This document shows positions 9,315 through 21,466 of a stretch of DNA of 64,000 bases, in pieces (the stretch's first letter is position 1; each line of letters begins with the position of its first letter). The notes under the pieces were generated by a model that saw only the letters and a program-made list of their open reading frames with translations, was not told the DNA's origin and ran no database searches. Source of the DNA: Gemmatimonadales bacterium (GTDB lineage: Bacteria > Gemmatimonadota > Gemmatimonadetes > Gemmatimonadales > GWC2-71-9); the NCBI GenBank assembly GCA_036500345.1, contig DASYCE010000011.1, positions 1 to 64,000 of the forward strand. Direction: 5' to 3'. The position numbers and the translations under genes are program-made.

Positions 9315-9334
9315 GAGGCCCCATCGGGGCCCCG
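9315..9334. terminator. Possible short terminator hairpin after waaA
   Basis: A GC-rich hairpin, GGCCCC-ATC-GGGGCC, lies between the convergent ends of waaA and the minus-strand outer-membrane gene. It lacks a good T-run on either side, so the terminator call is weak. Confidence 0.35.
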
Positions 9335-9358
9335 TCGACGATCAGATTGTCGCTGCAA

Positions 9359-9973
9359 TCACGGCGCGAAGCCGAGCCCAAGACTCACGATGCTCGGATG
9401 CAGCCCGTCGTTCGACACGTGGTCGTACGCGGCGCGGATCGTTATGCCGTTGATCAGCGAGAGATCGATCCCGCCGCTGAAGCCAAATTCCGTGTTGGTC
9501 CCCGTGACGTCGGAATGCAGCATGTCGAGGCGCGGCGCGATCCATGGCTTGATCGCGAACGCCGGGTTCGGGATCGTCGCGGCGAATCCAATCGACAGCG
9601 GCACGTGGGTGAAGTGTTCGTTGCCGAACGACCAACTGCCGACGCCGCCCTGGAGCATGATGCGGAACGGCACCAGCGGTCCGCCGAGTAGGCGCAGCGA
9701 CGCCGCGACCGCCGGCGACCATACGCCGTCCGCGTCCTTCGGAGAGTAGTGCGAGAGCTGCCCTGACACCCCGAAAAACCCGAGGCCGATCGCCGCGCGC
9801 CCTGCCACTGCGGTCCCCGAGCCGTAATCGCTGTTCGGAAAGCCGACATCGGCGCCGATGGTCAGTCCGGTTGGCGCGCCGTTGTTCACGACCGGCATGC
9901 CGAGCGCCTGGCCTTCTGCGGCCGTGGTGATCGACGCGGCAAGGCCGAGCGTCAGCAGGATACGACCAACCAT
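9359..9973 (-). CDS. Putative outer-membrane beta-barrel protein
   Basis: A 204-residue exported protein of unknown function. It has a signal peptide (about 1-22, ending AEGQA). The rest is alternating hydrophobic/polar strands rich in Gly (GLTIGADVGF, AAIGLGFFGVSGQL, IVSLGLGFAP) with an aliphatic-aromatic C-terminal strand, typical of small outer-membrane barrels. It lies 16 bases after another barrel-like gene that is coupled to atpC, so it is probably the last gene of the ATP synthase operon transcript. Confidence 0.6.
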   Translation of the reverse strand: MVGRILLTLGLAASITTAAEGQALGMPVVNNGAPTGLTIGADVGFPNSDYGSGTAVAGRAAIGLGFFGVSGQLSHYSPKDADGVWSPAVAASLRLLGGPLVPFRIMLQGGVGSWSFGNEHFTHVPLSIGFAATIPNPAFAIKPWIAPRLDMLHSDVTGTNTEFGFSGGIDLSLINGITIRAAYDHVSNDGLHPSIVSLGLGFAP

Positions 9974-9989
9974 CAGGCTCTCCAGGTCT

Positions 9990-10598
9990 TCAGTGCAGGA
10001 ATGCGGCGGTGAATCCGATGCCGCTCATGTCGCCGATCGCGGCGCTGAAACGCAGATCGAGGCGAGGCGTCACGCGCGCGTCGAGACCGAAACCGAGGGT
10101 GAATTGCGTCCCCGACGCGTCGCCGAAGAGTAATCTCAGCACCGGCTGTGCATAGGGGACCAGTGAAATATCGGACCCCTCGATCAGCACGCGCCGGCCC
10201 ATCGAAAAACCGATCGGGACGTAGCCGAAGGTGAAGCCGTTGCCGCTTTCCATTCCGAGCCCCGCGGTAAATGATCCGTCAAGCGGGAACGACTCGGAGT
10301 GGGTCACCAGCCGGGCGCGCAGGTCGGTTCCGAGGAGGAGATCGGTGCGTGAATCGGGGCCGGGACCGTTGTGAAAGCCGCCGCGGAAGCCAAGATCGAC
10401 GGAATTGGTGAAACCTTCGCGGTAGGAACCTTCGAGGTCAAATCCGGCGCTCGGCTCCGACAGCGAGATGCCGATTTCGCTGTGGGCAAAGGCGCGGTAC
10501 GGCGCCTGGAAGACCGGCGTACCAGTCGACTGCGCAGCACAGATGGCGAGCGGAAGTGCCACCATCAGTGCCGCACCATACAGACTATTACGGAGCAT
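9990..10598 (-). CDS. Putative outer-membrane beta-barrel protein coupled to atpC
   Basis: A 202-residue protein with a signal peptide (about 1-22, ending ICAAQ) followed by amphipathic, glycine-rich strands (GISLSEPSAGFDLEGSY, SVDLGFRGGFHNG, FTLGFGLDARV). The C-terminus, GIGFTAAFLH, is a plausible terminal barrel strand. Its ATG overlaps the atpC stop (ATGA), so it is translationally coupled to an F1 subunit gene. No function can be assigned. The two barrel genes of this pair have similar lengths and layout and may be paralogues. Confidence 0.6.
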   Translation of the reverse strand: MLRNSLYGAALMVALPLAICAAQSTGTPVFQAPYRAFAHSEIGISLSEPSAGFDLEGSYREGFTNSVDLGFRGGFHNGPGPDSRTDLLLGTDLRARLVTHSESFPLDGSFTAGLGMESGNGFTFGYVPIGFSMGRRVLIEGSDISLVPYAQPVLRLLFGDASGTQFTLGFGLDARVTPRLDLRFSAAIGDMSGIGFTAAFLH

Positions 10599-10848
10599 CA
10601 GCTCTCTCCTTGAACTCGTTCTGCGAGAATGCGGACGCTGTTCTTGACGACCTGCAGAAAGCCGCCTTGCACACGAAAACGACGCGTCATTCCGCCGGCC
10701 TTCACGGTAAGGAGACCGGAGCCGAGCACGGTCATCAGCGGCGCGTGGTTGGCGAGGATACCGAGCTCGCCGTCGAACGCCGGAGCGATCACGGAATCGG
10801 CGTCGCCGTCGAAGACCGCCGCTTCCGGCGAGATCACGGTGACGTGCA

Positions 10849-10849
<1 letters not shown>
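10598..10849 (-). CDS. atpC: F1 ATP synthase epsilon subunit, short form
   Basis: The epsilon subunit of the rotor stalk, 83 residues. The N-terminal beta-sandwich is intact: HVTVISPEAAVFDGDADSVIAPAFDGELG is recognisable in pieces (VTVISPEAAVF, GELGILANHAPLM), then FRVQGGFLQV. The normal C-terminal two-helix domain, which in many bacteria inhibits ATP hydrolysis, is absent because the protein stops after the sandwich. I start at the ATG overlapping the atpD stop (ATGA); a TTG one codon upstream is possible. Confidence 0.92.
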
Positions 10850-13253
<2,404 letters not shown>

Positions 13254-13254
13254 C

Positions 13255-14832
<1,578 letters not shown>

Positions 14833-14965
14833 GACACTCAACGGCTGAAGGTTCAGGAACGGGATCGTGAATAGCTTGTGAAAATAGTCACAAGGGCCGG
14901 TTTGGAACAAGCGCAAAAGAATAGTCTGGCGCCCCGTTTTGGGCACCGATTCCGGCGTCTTCCGA

Positions 14966-15736
14966 TCACTTCCAGCGGCTGCTGATTCCGGTGCCGAGAC
15001 GCTCGGCGATCCGGGACGCATCGAGGGTCGCGACCCGGCGGGCGGGAACGCCAAAAGTCCGCCGCGCGGTCTGCTGCAGCAGCGAGACCGACGAGAATCG
15101 AAGCAGCCGCGCTGCGTCCTCGACGCGATAGCCGGGATTCCCCAGCAGCTGTCCCGCCGCCACCAGCCGCACCGCGTCGATCGCCCGCTTGAGCGAGGGG
15201 GCGCCGCCGGCCCCGAATCGCCGCGACAATGTCTCCCGCCGCACGCCGAGGAGCCGGGCCAGCGCGTCGGTGTCGAGTCCCGCGGGCGCGTGGGAGATGA
15301 TCAGCGACCAGGCGTCGCGCTGCATCGAGTCAGTGAGATCGAGGTCGTTCGAGAGCGGGAGAAGTTCCGAGAGGCGCCGGCCAGTGAGCCCGTGCCGATC
15401 GAGGATCCTGCTCAGGACCGGTTCATCAAGTCCCTCGACTGCCAGTGCCGCGACCCGTTCGCGATGGAGGCGGCGGAGGAGGTCGGCGTCGTCGGAACGG
15501 ATCGGGAGATAGGCGATCAGCGGGATCGCGGGAAAATCGCGACGCAGCGCGTCGAGCACCGGGCCACGTGCGGCAGCCGGACCAAGAATGATCGCGTCGA
15601 GACAGTGACGATGGAGGAGTGCGGCGAGCTGCGCCGGAGTCCGTGCGGTGAAGAGCGGCCACGCGGTGCGCGGGAGTGCCCGCCGGAGTGCCACGGTCGC
15701 AGGCTGCCGTTCGAGCAACGCCGCGACCGCTGGCAT
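14966..15736 (-). CDS. AraC-type helix-turn-helix transcription regulator
   Basis: A 256-residue regulator. The C-terminal ~110 residues contain two helix-turn-helix units: [17 protein letters not shown], then [31 protein letters not shown], which fits the second AraC helix pair. The N-terminal half (about 20-110) alternates strand and helix like a degenerate receiver-type domain ([23 protein letters not shown]), but I see no canonical phosphoacceptor Asp context. The targets are unknown. It lies upstream of the F1 operon on the same strand, with about 130 bases between them. Confidence 0.7.
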   Translation of the reverse strand: MPAVAALLERQPATVALRRALPRTAWPLFTARTPAQLAALLHRHCLDAIILGPAAARGPVLDALRRDFPAIPLIAYLPIRSDDADLLRRLHRERVAALAVEGLDEPVLSRILDRHGLTGRRLSELLPLSNDLDLTDSMQRDAWSLIISHAPAGLDTDALARLLGVRRETLSRRFGAGGAPSLKRAIDAVRLVAAGQLLGNPGYRVEDAARLLRFSSVSLLQQTARRTFGVPARRVATLDASRIAERLGTGISSRWK

Positions 15737-15742
15737 CTCAGC

Positions 15743-16240
15743 TCACGAGCCGCTCGGTTGCACCGGCTCGGGGAGCGGCCGCGCGCGCCCCTGCCCCACT
15801 GCGATCATCGTCCGCGCCATCTCGGCCGCACGCCGGAGGACACCGCGCGCGTTGTCGTAGCTCAGCACGTCGAGGGCGCGATCGAGATGCTCCCATCGCA
15901 CCGCAGTGATCCCCTCGTCGAGCTGCGGAGTGCATTCTCCCTCCAGCGACTCGAAGAGAAAGAAGTGGCAGAATTTGTGGATGTAGCGCCCGCGGAAGCG
16001 GAAGTGCCAATCGATGATCCGGATCGGCCCCTGCACGGTGAGCTCCGCGAGCCCGGTCTCTTCGCGGGTTTCGCGCACCGCCGCGATCACCGGCGACTCG
16101 CCGTCTTCGAGGTGTCCCTTGGGAAAGCCCCAGTGCTGATAGCTGTCCTTGATCAGCAGGAAGCGCGGCGTCCCATCAGCGTCACGGCGATAGACGATCC
16201 CGCCGGCAGAGACTTCGCGCTCGGCCTTTTTCTTCGACAT
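15743..16240 (-). CDS. Nudix hydrolase
   Basis: A 165-residue Nudix protein, which hydrolyses nucleoside diphosphates linked to another moiety. The Nudix box is complete: GHLEDGES then AAVRETREETGL (G-x5-E-x7-R-E-x-x-E-E-x-G-x), at about residues 42-64. The N-terminal SAGGIVYRR and WGFPKGHL segments resemble the diadenosine-polyphosphate / MutT-like subgroup. The substrate cannot be told from sequence alone. The stop is 6 bases from the start of the AraC-type gene, so the two are likely co-transcribed. Confidence 0.9.
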   Translation of the reverse strand: MSKKKAEREVSAGGIVYRRDADGTPRFLLIKDSYQHWGFPKGHLEDGESPVIAAVRETREETGLAELTVQGPIRIIDWHFRFRGRYIHKFCHFFLFESLEGECTPQLDEGITAVRWEHLDRALDVLSYDNARGVLRRAAEMARTMIAVGQGRARPLPEPVQPSGS

Positions 16241-16285
16241 GGAGGCAATCTAACAACGGGAAACGTGAGGGGAACGCAGTACCGT

Positions 16286-17284
16286 CTACGCCGCGAAACT
16301 CTGCAGGGCGCGCCCCACTTCGCCCTCGCGCAGCCGCTTGAGCGCGCGGTCACGGAGCTGGCGCACTCGCTCGCGCGTCACGCCGAGCATGGTGCCGATC
16401 TCCTCGAGGGTGTGCTCGCGGCCGCCGTCGAGACCGAAGTAGAGCGATAGCACCTTCGAGTCGCGCGCCGGCAGGGTTTTCAGCGCCTTGGCGATCTCCT
16501 CGGCCCGGAAGCGCTGCATCACCTCTTCCTCGGCGTCGACCGGGCCGTCCATCGAGAAGCGGTCGATCAGCGAGCGATCACTTTCGCCGTCGAGCGGCGC
16601 GTCGAAGCGGACCTCGGCGGTGTTGAGTGCGGCGAGCGACAGCACCACTTCGACAGTGAGGCCGGTGGAGCGAGCGAGTTCTTCCGGCGTCGGTTCGCGG
16701 CGGAGTTCCTGGCGCAGGAGTTCCGCGGTGCGGACGATGCGCGAGAGATCGGCGGTGCGATTGAGCGGGACGCGAACGGTGCGGCCGTGCCGGGCGAGCG
16801 AGGCGAGGATCGACTGGCGGATCCACCAGACGGCGTAGGAGATGAACTTGACCCCCTGGTCGGGGTCGAACTTCTTCGCCGCGGTCATCAGGCCGACGTT
16901 CCCTTCACCGATCAGGTCGGTGAGCGCCATCCCGCGGTTCTGGTACTTCTTGGCGACCGAGATCACGAAGCGGAGGTTGCGCTTCACCAGCTCCTGCATC
17001 GCGTCTTCGTCGCCCATCCGGACCCGCTTGGCGACGGCGATCTCCTGCGGGAGGGTGAGCAGCGGAGTGCGCGACACCTCGTAGAGATATTGGTCGAGGA
17101 TGTCGCCGTCGGCGTCAAAGACGCCCAGGGACCGGGATGTATCGTGCTTGCGAGGCTTTCGTGGAGGCGGCGATTCGGCGGCGAGGATCTCAGCGAGACT
17201 GAGACCATCGGCGAGCCGGCGAACCGTCGCGGAGAGGAGCGGCGGCCTTGGCGCACCACGAGCGAGAGCGGTCGAGCTTTTCAT
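16286..17284 (-). CDS. Sigma-70 family RNA polymerase sigma factor (RpoD-like)
   Basis: A 332-residue sigma factor of the primary/group 2 type. Region 1.2 starts at DILDQYLYEVSRTPLLT. Region 2 has NLRFVISVAKKYQNRG, LIGEGNVGLMTAAKKFD and FISYAVWWIRQSI. Region 3 follows, and region 4 has the helix-turn-helix TLEEIGTMLGVTRERVRQ with the usual ALKRLR end. There is no long region 1.1; about 55 N-terminal residues are low complexity. Such short RpoD homologues are either the housekeeping sigma of some lineages or an alternative group 2 factor, which the sequence does not decide. The ATG at 17284 is preferred over one 11 codons upstream. Confidence 0.9.
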   Translation of the reverse strand: MKSSTALARGAPRPPLLSATVRRLADGLSLAEILAAESPPPRKPRKHDTSRSLGVFDADGDILDQYLYEVSRTPLLTLPQEIAVAKRVRMGDEDAMQELVKRNLRFVISVAKKYQNRGMALTDLIGEGNVGLMTAAKKFDPDQGVKFISYAVWWIRQSILASLARHGRTVRVPLNRTADLSRIVRTAELLRQELRREPTPEELARSTGLTVEVVLSLAALNTAEVRFDAPLDGESDRSLIDRFSMDGPVDAEEEVMQRFRAEEIAKALKTLPARDSKVLSLYFGLDGGREHTLEEIGTMLGVTRERVRQLRDRALKRLREGEVGRALQSFAA

Positions 17285-17420
17285 CGATGCGTGCCCTACG
17301 ATAGGCGTGCGACGCAAACCACGAAAGATCTACCGATTTTCCTTGACACCATCTGACGCGACAGATAGGTTGACCGCCCGCTGGACCGGGCCGATTTGTA
17401 TGCGGTGCAGCAAAGGTAAC

Positions 17421-17493
17421 GGGGGCGTAGCTCAGTTGGGAGAGCGCGTGAATGGCATTCACGAGGTCAGGGGTTCGATCCCCCTCGCCTCCA
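17421..17493 (+). tRNA. tRNA-Ala (GGC)
   Basis: A 73-base cloverleaf. The acceptor GGGGGCG pairs with CGCCTCC. The anticodon stem is CGTGA/TCACG with loop ATGGCAT, giving anticodon GGC. The T-arm contains GGTTCGATCCC. CCA is not encoded after the discriminator A. First of a five-tRNA cluster. Confidence 0.95.
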
Positions 17494-17520
17494 CTTGTCC
17501 CGAGCGCAGCGAGGGATCGG
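17494..17520. repeat. REP-like motif between tRNA-Ala and tRNA-Gly
   Basis: TGTCCCGAGCGCAGCGAGGGATCGG is related to the copies at 12330 and 17864. It is a short imperfect palindrome of the form CCCGAGCG...CGAGGGAT in a tRNA spacer. Confidence 0.4.
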
Positions 17521-17567
17521 CTGGAGTGGCAAAAAGAGGGTCGGGACGATAGTTTCGGCACCTCGAT

Positions 17568-17640
17568 GCGGGAATAGCTCAGTTGGTAGAGCACAACCTT
17601 GCCAAGGTTGGGGTCGCGGGTTCGAGTCCCGTTTCCCGCT
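17568..17640 (+). tRNA. tRNA-Gly (GCC)
   Basis: A 73-base cloverleaf. The anticodon stem is CAACC/GGTTG with loop TTGCCAA, so the anticodon is GCC. The acceptor GCGGGAA pairs with TTCCCGC. The T-loop is GGTTCGAGTCCC. Confidence 0.95.
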
Positions 17641-17663
17641 CTCGTGCAGGATGATTGAATCGT

Positions 17664-17737
17664 CGCGGGGTGGAGCAGTCTGGTAGCTCGCCGGGCTCAT
17701 AACCCGGAGGTCGTGGGTTCAAATCCCACCCCCGCCA
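17664..17737 (+). tRNA. Initiator tRNA-fMet (CAT)
   Basis: The anticodon stem CCGGG/CCCGG has the three consecutive G-C pairs typical of initiators; the loop CTCATAA gives CAT. Position 1 is C facing C72 (acceptor CGCGGGG / CCCCGCC), the unpaired 1-72 end that marks initiator tRNA. In E. coli the mismatch is C-A; here it is C-C. Confidence 0.92.
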
Positions 17738-17746
17738 TGGCAGGAC

Positions 17747-17786
17747 ACGGGCAGCCGGCCTTCGGGGCCCGTTGCCCGTCTTGTTT
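17747..17786 (+). terminator. Terminator between tRNA-fMet and tRNA-Val
   Basis: An inverted repeat ACGGGCA (17747-17753) and TGCCCGT (17773-17779), with further GGCC/GGCC pairing inside the loop, followed by CTTGTTT. Confidence 0.6.
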
Positions 17787-17790
17787 GATG

Positions 17791-17863
<73 letters not shown>

Positions 17864-17864
<1 letters not shown>

Positions 17865-17910
17865 TCCTGAGCGCGGCAGCGGCATCGCCGCTGCGGAGTC
17901 GAAGGATCGC
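17864..17910. repeat. REP-like hairpin between tRNA-Val and tRNA-Arg
   Basis: ATCCTGAGC and GAAGGATCGC flank an inner perfect hairpin CAGCGGC-AT-CGCCGCTG (approximately 17878-17894). This is the longest of three related intergenic copies in the window. Confidence 0.5.
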
Positions 17911-17925
17911 TCACGAGCAGTTCGC

Positions 17926-17999
17926 GGGTCCATAGCTCAACTGGATAGAGCATCTGACTACGGATCAGAAGGTTGGGGGTTCGACTCCCTCTGGGCCCA
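17926..17999 (+). tRNA. tRNA-Arg (ACG)
   Basis: A 74-base cloverleaf. The anticodon stem is TCTGA/TCAGA with loop CTACGGA, anticodon ACG (A34 is normally edited to inosine by TadA). The acceptor GGGTCCA pairs with TGGGCCC. Confidence 0.95.
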
Positions 18000-18005
18000 T
18001 TCACG

Positions 18006-18045
18006 AGGTGCGAAGGTCGCCGACCTTCGCACCTGTTTCTTTTTC
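18006..18045 (+). terminator. Strong intrinsic terminator after the tRNA cluster
   Basis: Arms AGGTGCGAAGGTCG (18006-18019) and CGACCTTCGCACCT (18021-18034) are perfectly complementary; the tip bases form the loop. GTTTCTTTTT follows. It ends the tRNA cluster transcript, so the helicase gene downstream needs its own promoter. Confidence 0.9.
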
Positions 18046-18087
18046 GGCGCATTAGAGTCCTGTCCATCCTCAACCCCGGAATCCCCG

Positions 18088-19425
18088 CTGACGTTCACGT
18101 CGCTCAAGCTCCACCCAGCCTTGCAGAAGAGCCTCAAGGAACTCGGATTCACCCGCCCCACGCCGGTGCAGGCGGAGGCGATCCCGCCGGCCGTCGAAGG
18201 GCGCGACGTCCTGGCGTGCGCCATGACGGGCAGCGGCAAGACTGCCGCGTTTCTCCTTCCGATTCTCAACCGGCTGATCGACCAGCCGCGCCGCACCACG
18301 CGCGCGCTGATCCTCACGCCGACGCGTGAGCTCGCGGCACAGATCCTCGAGGATTGCAACGCGCTGGCGATTCATACGCCGGTGACAGCGGCCGCGATCT
18401 ATGGTGGCGTCGGAATGGGACCGCAGGAACACGCGTTCCGGAGCGGCGTCGACGTGCTGGTCGCGACACCCGGGCGGCTGCTCGATCATTTCAAGTTCTC
18501 GTATGCGCGGCTGACGGGAGTCGAGGTGCTGGTACTCGACGAAGCTGATCGCATGCTCGACATGGGATTCCTCCCCGACATCAAGCGCGTCCTCCGTCAC
18601 GTGCCGGCCAAGCGTCAGACGCTCTTCTTCTCCGCCACGATGCCACCGCCGATTGCCGCGTTGACGCGCGACATGCTTCGCGATCCGGTGTTGATCCGCT
18701 TGCAACGAGAGGCGGCTCCCGCGGTCGGGATCACCCAGGCGGTGTATCCCGTGCCGCAGGATCTCAAGGTCGGTCTGCTCATCGCGCTGCTGCAACGCGG
18801 CGAAATCGACGACGCGCTGGTGTTCACCCGCACCAAGCACCGTGCCGACCGGTTGGCCAAGTATCTGAGCGCGGCCGGGATCCCGGTCGACCGGATTCAC
18901 GGCAATCGCTCGCAGTCGCAGCGCACCGCCGCCCTCCGTGCGTTCAAGAGCGGCCGGGTTCGCGTGCTCGTGGCGACCGATATCGTGGCGCGGGGTATCG
19001 ACATCACCGAGCTCGGCCATGTCGTCAACTTCGACGTCCCCGCGGTGCCGGAGGATTACATCCACCGGGTGGGCCGGACGGCGCGCGCCGCCGCGACGGG
19101 TGATGCATTCACTTTCGTGTCGCCTGCCGAAGAAGAGGATCTGCGGGGGATCGAGCGCGCGCTGGGCAAGAGACTGCCGCGCGTGACGGTGCCGGATTTT
19201 GACTACACTGCCCGCGGAGAGGTGCCGCCGCCGGCGCCGAGACCGCAGGCGCGGCGATCAGGTCAAGCGAAACGCCGGCCACCGGAAGGGGCGCACGGAA
19301 AGACGCCAGCGGCCAAGCCGGTGGCAGGGCCCGGGGCGGGGGCGGGGGCGGGGGCGCGCCCCGCGCGCGATCCGAATTCGTCGCGCAGCAACCGGCGGCG
19401 GCGTTGGCGCGGGAAGCAGGATTGA
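18088..19425 (+). CDS. DEAD-box RNA helicase (RhlE-like)
   Basis: An ATP-dependent RNA helicase with all motifs in order: Q motif GFTRPTPVQAEAIP, I AMTGSGKT, Ia PTRELAAQ, Ib TPGR, II DEAD, III SAT, IV LVFTRTK, V ATDIVARGID, VI HRVGRTAR. The C-terminal tail (~90 residues) is Pro/Ala/Arg-rich and basic, as in RhlE proteins that use a charged tail for RNA binding. The start is a problem. The conserved aromatic residue of the Q motif (FTSLKLHPAL) lies upstream of the first usable TTG (18121), and no ATG or GTG is in frame between it and the terminator. I place the start at CTG 18088, which restores the motif. Confidence 0.85.
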   Translation: MTFTSLKLHPALQKSLKELGFTRPTPVQAEAIPPAVEGRDVLACAMTGSGKTAAFLLPILNRLIDQPRRTTRALILTPTRELAAQILEDCNALAIHTPVTAAAIYGGVGMGPQEHAFRSGVDVLVATPGRLLDHFKFSYARLTGVEVLVLDEADRMLDMGFLPDIKRVLRHVPAKRQTLFFSATMPPPIAALTRDMLRDPVLIRLQREAAPAVGITQAVYPVPQDLKVGLLIALLQRGEIDDALVFTRTKHRADRLAKYLSAAGIPVDRIHGNRSQSQRTAALRAFKSGRVRVLVATDIVARGIDITELGHVVNFDVPAVPEDYIHRVGRTARAAATGDAFTFVSPAEEEDLRGIERALGKRLPRVTVPDFDYTARGEVPPPAPRPQARRSGQAKRRPPEGAHGKTPAAKPVAGPGAGAGAGARPARDPNSSRSNRRRRWRGKQD

Positions 19426-19474
19426 AGAGGCGTCGGAAAATCGGCTGACGGCGAAAAACATTGCGTCCGCCGGA

Positions 19475-19935
19475 GATGACATCGCTTCCGGCGCCTTGGA
19501 CCATCCTTTCCCCGTCGAGAAATCGCTTTCCCGGCCGATGATATCACTTCACCAGAAAATAGATTGCGTCAGTTCGCGATGACATCGCTTCCCGGCGCGA
19601 GGACCGTATTTCAGGCGGGATAAACTCTGTTTTACCCGGAAGGAATTCCGCTTCACCCCAGCAAGAAATCACTTTCCGGTGCCATGACGCCGCTTCCGGC
19701 GCTCACGACCTCGTTTCCGCGGCCGCGACGTTACATCACCGGATTGGAATCGTCTTTCCCGGTGAAGTATCGAACCCTGGCGCCAATTCACCGAGCTTCA
19801 GCAAGCGAATCGCTCTCTTCGGGAAATGATACGCTACTTCGGAAGTCGAGTACGGTTCTTCCGAAGTCGAAGACGAAGCTTCCCAGGAATGAGATCGAGC
19901 TTTTGCCGAACGATATCGAGCTTCAGCGGCGGGAT
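19475..19935. repeat. Degenerate tandem array with a ~21-bp period
   Basis: About 22 successive diverged copies of a unit resembling GAnATCGCTTTCCGGnG. Clear examples start near 19475, 19517, 19578, 19661, 19683, 19744, 19807, 19828, 19848, 19869, 19891 and 19912. Unit lengths run from 20 to 24 bases with a mean close to 21, two turns of B-DNA. Lengths that are not multiples of three argue against a repeated protein-coding unit. It lies downstream of the helicase gene on the chromosomal side of tRNA-Pro, outside the island. The rest of the gap from 19426 to 20123 shows no credible gene. Confidence 0.6.
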
Positions 19936-20123
19936 ACTGCATCGGGATTGGATGGCGCAGTGCTACCAGTGGGGGGACGCGCCGACTATGTTCGCCGACG
20001 TGTCTGGCGGGCGGAGTTTGCGAGGAGGGCGTGGTTGGGAGCGGGCGGCGGTATCGATCGCTTCGAGATATGGCCCTTTTCCCGAATTGAAGTGTCGTGT
20101 AAGTTGTTCCGCCGCATGAGTTT

Positions 20124-20198
20124 CGGGGCGTAGCGCAGCCCGGTTAGCGCGCCTGCTTCGGGAGCAGGAGGTCCGGGGTTCAAATCCCCGCGCCCCGA
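20124..20198 (+). tRNA. tRNA-Pro (CGG), integration target of the island
   Basis: A 75-base cloverleaf. The acceptor CGGGGCG pairs with CGCCCCG. The anticodon stem is CCTGC/GCAGG with loop TTCGGGA, giving CGG. The T-arm is CGGGGTTCAAATCCCCG. From position 20155 its 3' half, plus 3 bases beyond the gene, is repeated exactly at 36065-36111, marking it as the attachment site of a tRNA-targeting integrase. The gene itself remains complete. Confidence 0.95.
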
Positions 20199-20201
20199 TG
20201 A
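20155..20201. other. attL: 47-bp direct repeat at the left end of the island
   Basis: Identical over 47 bases to 36065-36111. The identity begins in the anticodon arm (GCTTCGGGAGC) and runs past the tRNA 3' end to ATGA. This is the usual layout for tyrosine-recombinase elements that integrate into a tRNA and restore its 3' end. Confidence 0.93.
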
Positions 20202-20274
20202 GTTTGCAAATGATTGCCCTGCTTCGGTCTACACGACTTTGCGGGGTTTTCGTTTTCGGGGGTTTTCCTGCGTT

Positions 20275-20319
20275 GGTGTCCGTTCCGGTGTCCGTTGCGA
20301 AAAACACGGTGTCCGTTTG
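20275..20319. repeat. Arm-type repeat cluster next to attL
   Basis: Three copies of GGTGTCCGTT in direct orientation between attL and the integrase stop codon, two in tandem (20275-20296) and one at about 20308. The same motif forms the large palindrome near attR (35911-35961). This is the position and repetition expected of integrase or Xis arm-type binding sites; binding itself is inference. Confidence 0.6.
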
Positions 20320-20320
20320 C

Positions 20321-21466
20321 TCAACTTTCCAGCACTCTTCTCGCTGCTTGCGCAGCGCGCATCGCCTCTTCGCTTGGGCGCTGGTAGCACTTCACCACCG
20401 TCATCGGGTCCTTCCATCCTCCCAAATCGCAGAGGTCTCGCAGTCCCACATGGCGAAGTTCTGATGCAAAGTTGCGTCTGAACGCATGCCATCCCCTTCC
20501 CTTCACCACCGACAACTTCGCGAGCAGCTGCGCCTTCTGCATCCAATCGCGTGCAAGGTCGGTACCAACCTGCCTTGCTGTTGCCTTTACTCCGGGAAGG
20601 ACGGGAGTATCTCCGATGCCTGGCGCTTGTCGCCGAGCATTTTCGAAGGCACATCGTGCAGTATCTGTCATCGGCGTCACATGTTCGTTGCCGATTTTAT
20701 CCGCTTCCTCTCGCCACGTAATGCGTCCCGTAGCGAAATCGATGTCCCGCCACTGAAGTGAAAGAATCGCGTTGAGCCGATGCCCCGTCTCATGCGCAAG
20801 TACGAGCAAGCAGCCGAACTGCCATGGAAAGGAGTCGGCGGTGGCGAGCAACGCGCGGTACTGTGGTTCGGTGAACACCGGACGATGCGGTGTGCCATCA
20901 TCGGTGATCTTGAGCGTTGCCAGCGGATTCCGTTCAAGGAACCCTGCGGTCACTCCCCACGTCAGAATCCCCTTAAGGAGCCGGAGATCGTAGGCAATAG
21001 TGCGCCGCTTGAGCGGGAAGTGCTTGCCGCGGTCCGCCTTCTTGCGAGGTCTGAGGTCGCCGAGGCGGCGCCTCTCGACTTCGAATCGTGCAACATCTCG
21101 CGCGGTGAGTTCGTACGCAAAACGCTGTTTCCCGAGGATGCCCCGGAAGAGCGCGATAGACGCCTTGTCGTGTCCCTGGGTTGATAGTGCTTTGGTTGGC
21201 GTAACGGTCCGTTCGTAGTTGTCAAAGAGCGTGTCGAGCGTGACGTCTTCCGGGCGGTCGGGGAGTCGCAACGTTGCCGCGAGTTCATCGGCTTGCTGCT
21301 TGGCCCGTGCGCGGTCGGAGTGTCCCAACGATTCGCGAACCTTCCGACCGTCCCGCCTATACTCGGCGAACAACCTTCCGGAGTGGTGTACAAAGATCCG
21401 GACCCTGTTCGCTCCCTTCTCGCCGCTGATGTATTTCCAGCGGGCCTGCGTGGTAGCGCGTGGCAT
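20321..21466 (-). CDS. Tyrosine recombinase / integrase of the island
   Basis: A 381-residue integrase that would recombine attP with the tRNA-Pro 3' end. An N-terminal arm-binding domain (about 5-65) and core-binding domain (about 75-180) precede the catalytic domain. The catalytic set is complete: Arg230 in ETGHRLNAIL, Lys257, His327 and Arg330 in GWHAFRRNF, Trp351 at the His/Trp position (LGGWKDP), and the nucleophile Tyr361 in VVKCYQRP. The gene reads towards attL. Its ATG overlaps the stop of the upstream Xis-like gene (TAATG). The complete catalytic set suggests it is still active. Confidence 0.95.
   Translation of the reverse strand: MPRATTQARWKYISGEKGANRVRIFVHHSGRLFAEYRRDGRKVRESLGHSDRARAKQQADELAATLRLPDRPEDVTLDTLFDNYERTVTPTKALSTQGHDKASIALFRGILGKQRFAYELTARDVARFEVERRRLGDLRPRKKADRGKHFPLKRRTIAYDLRLLKGILTWGVTAGFLERNPLATLKITDDGTPHRPVFTEPQYRALLATADSFPWQFGCLLVLAHETGHRLNAILSLQWRDIDFATGRITWREEADKIGNEHVTPMTDTARCAFENARRQAPGIGDTPVLPGVKATARQVGTDLARDWMQKAQLLAKLSVVKGRGWHAFRRNFASELRHVGLRDLCDLGGWKDPMTVVKCYQRPSEEAMRAAQAARRVLES

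Noticed and set aside
19475-19935. A CRISPR array
   Set aside because: There are no identical direct repeats separated by unique spacers; the units are contiguous and diverged, and no cas genes are present.
19684-20133. A 149-codon plus-strand frame through the 21-bp array
   Set aside because: Unit lengths of 20-24 bases are not multiples of three, so the reading frame is not kept between copies, and the frame runs into tRNA-Pro.
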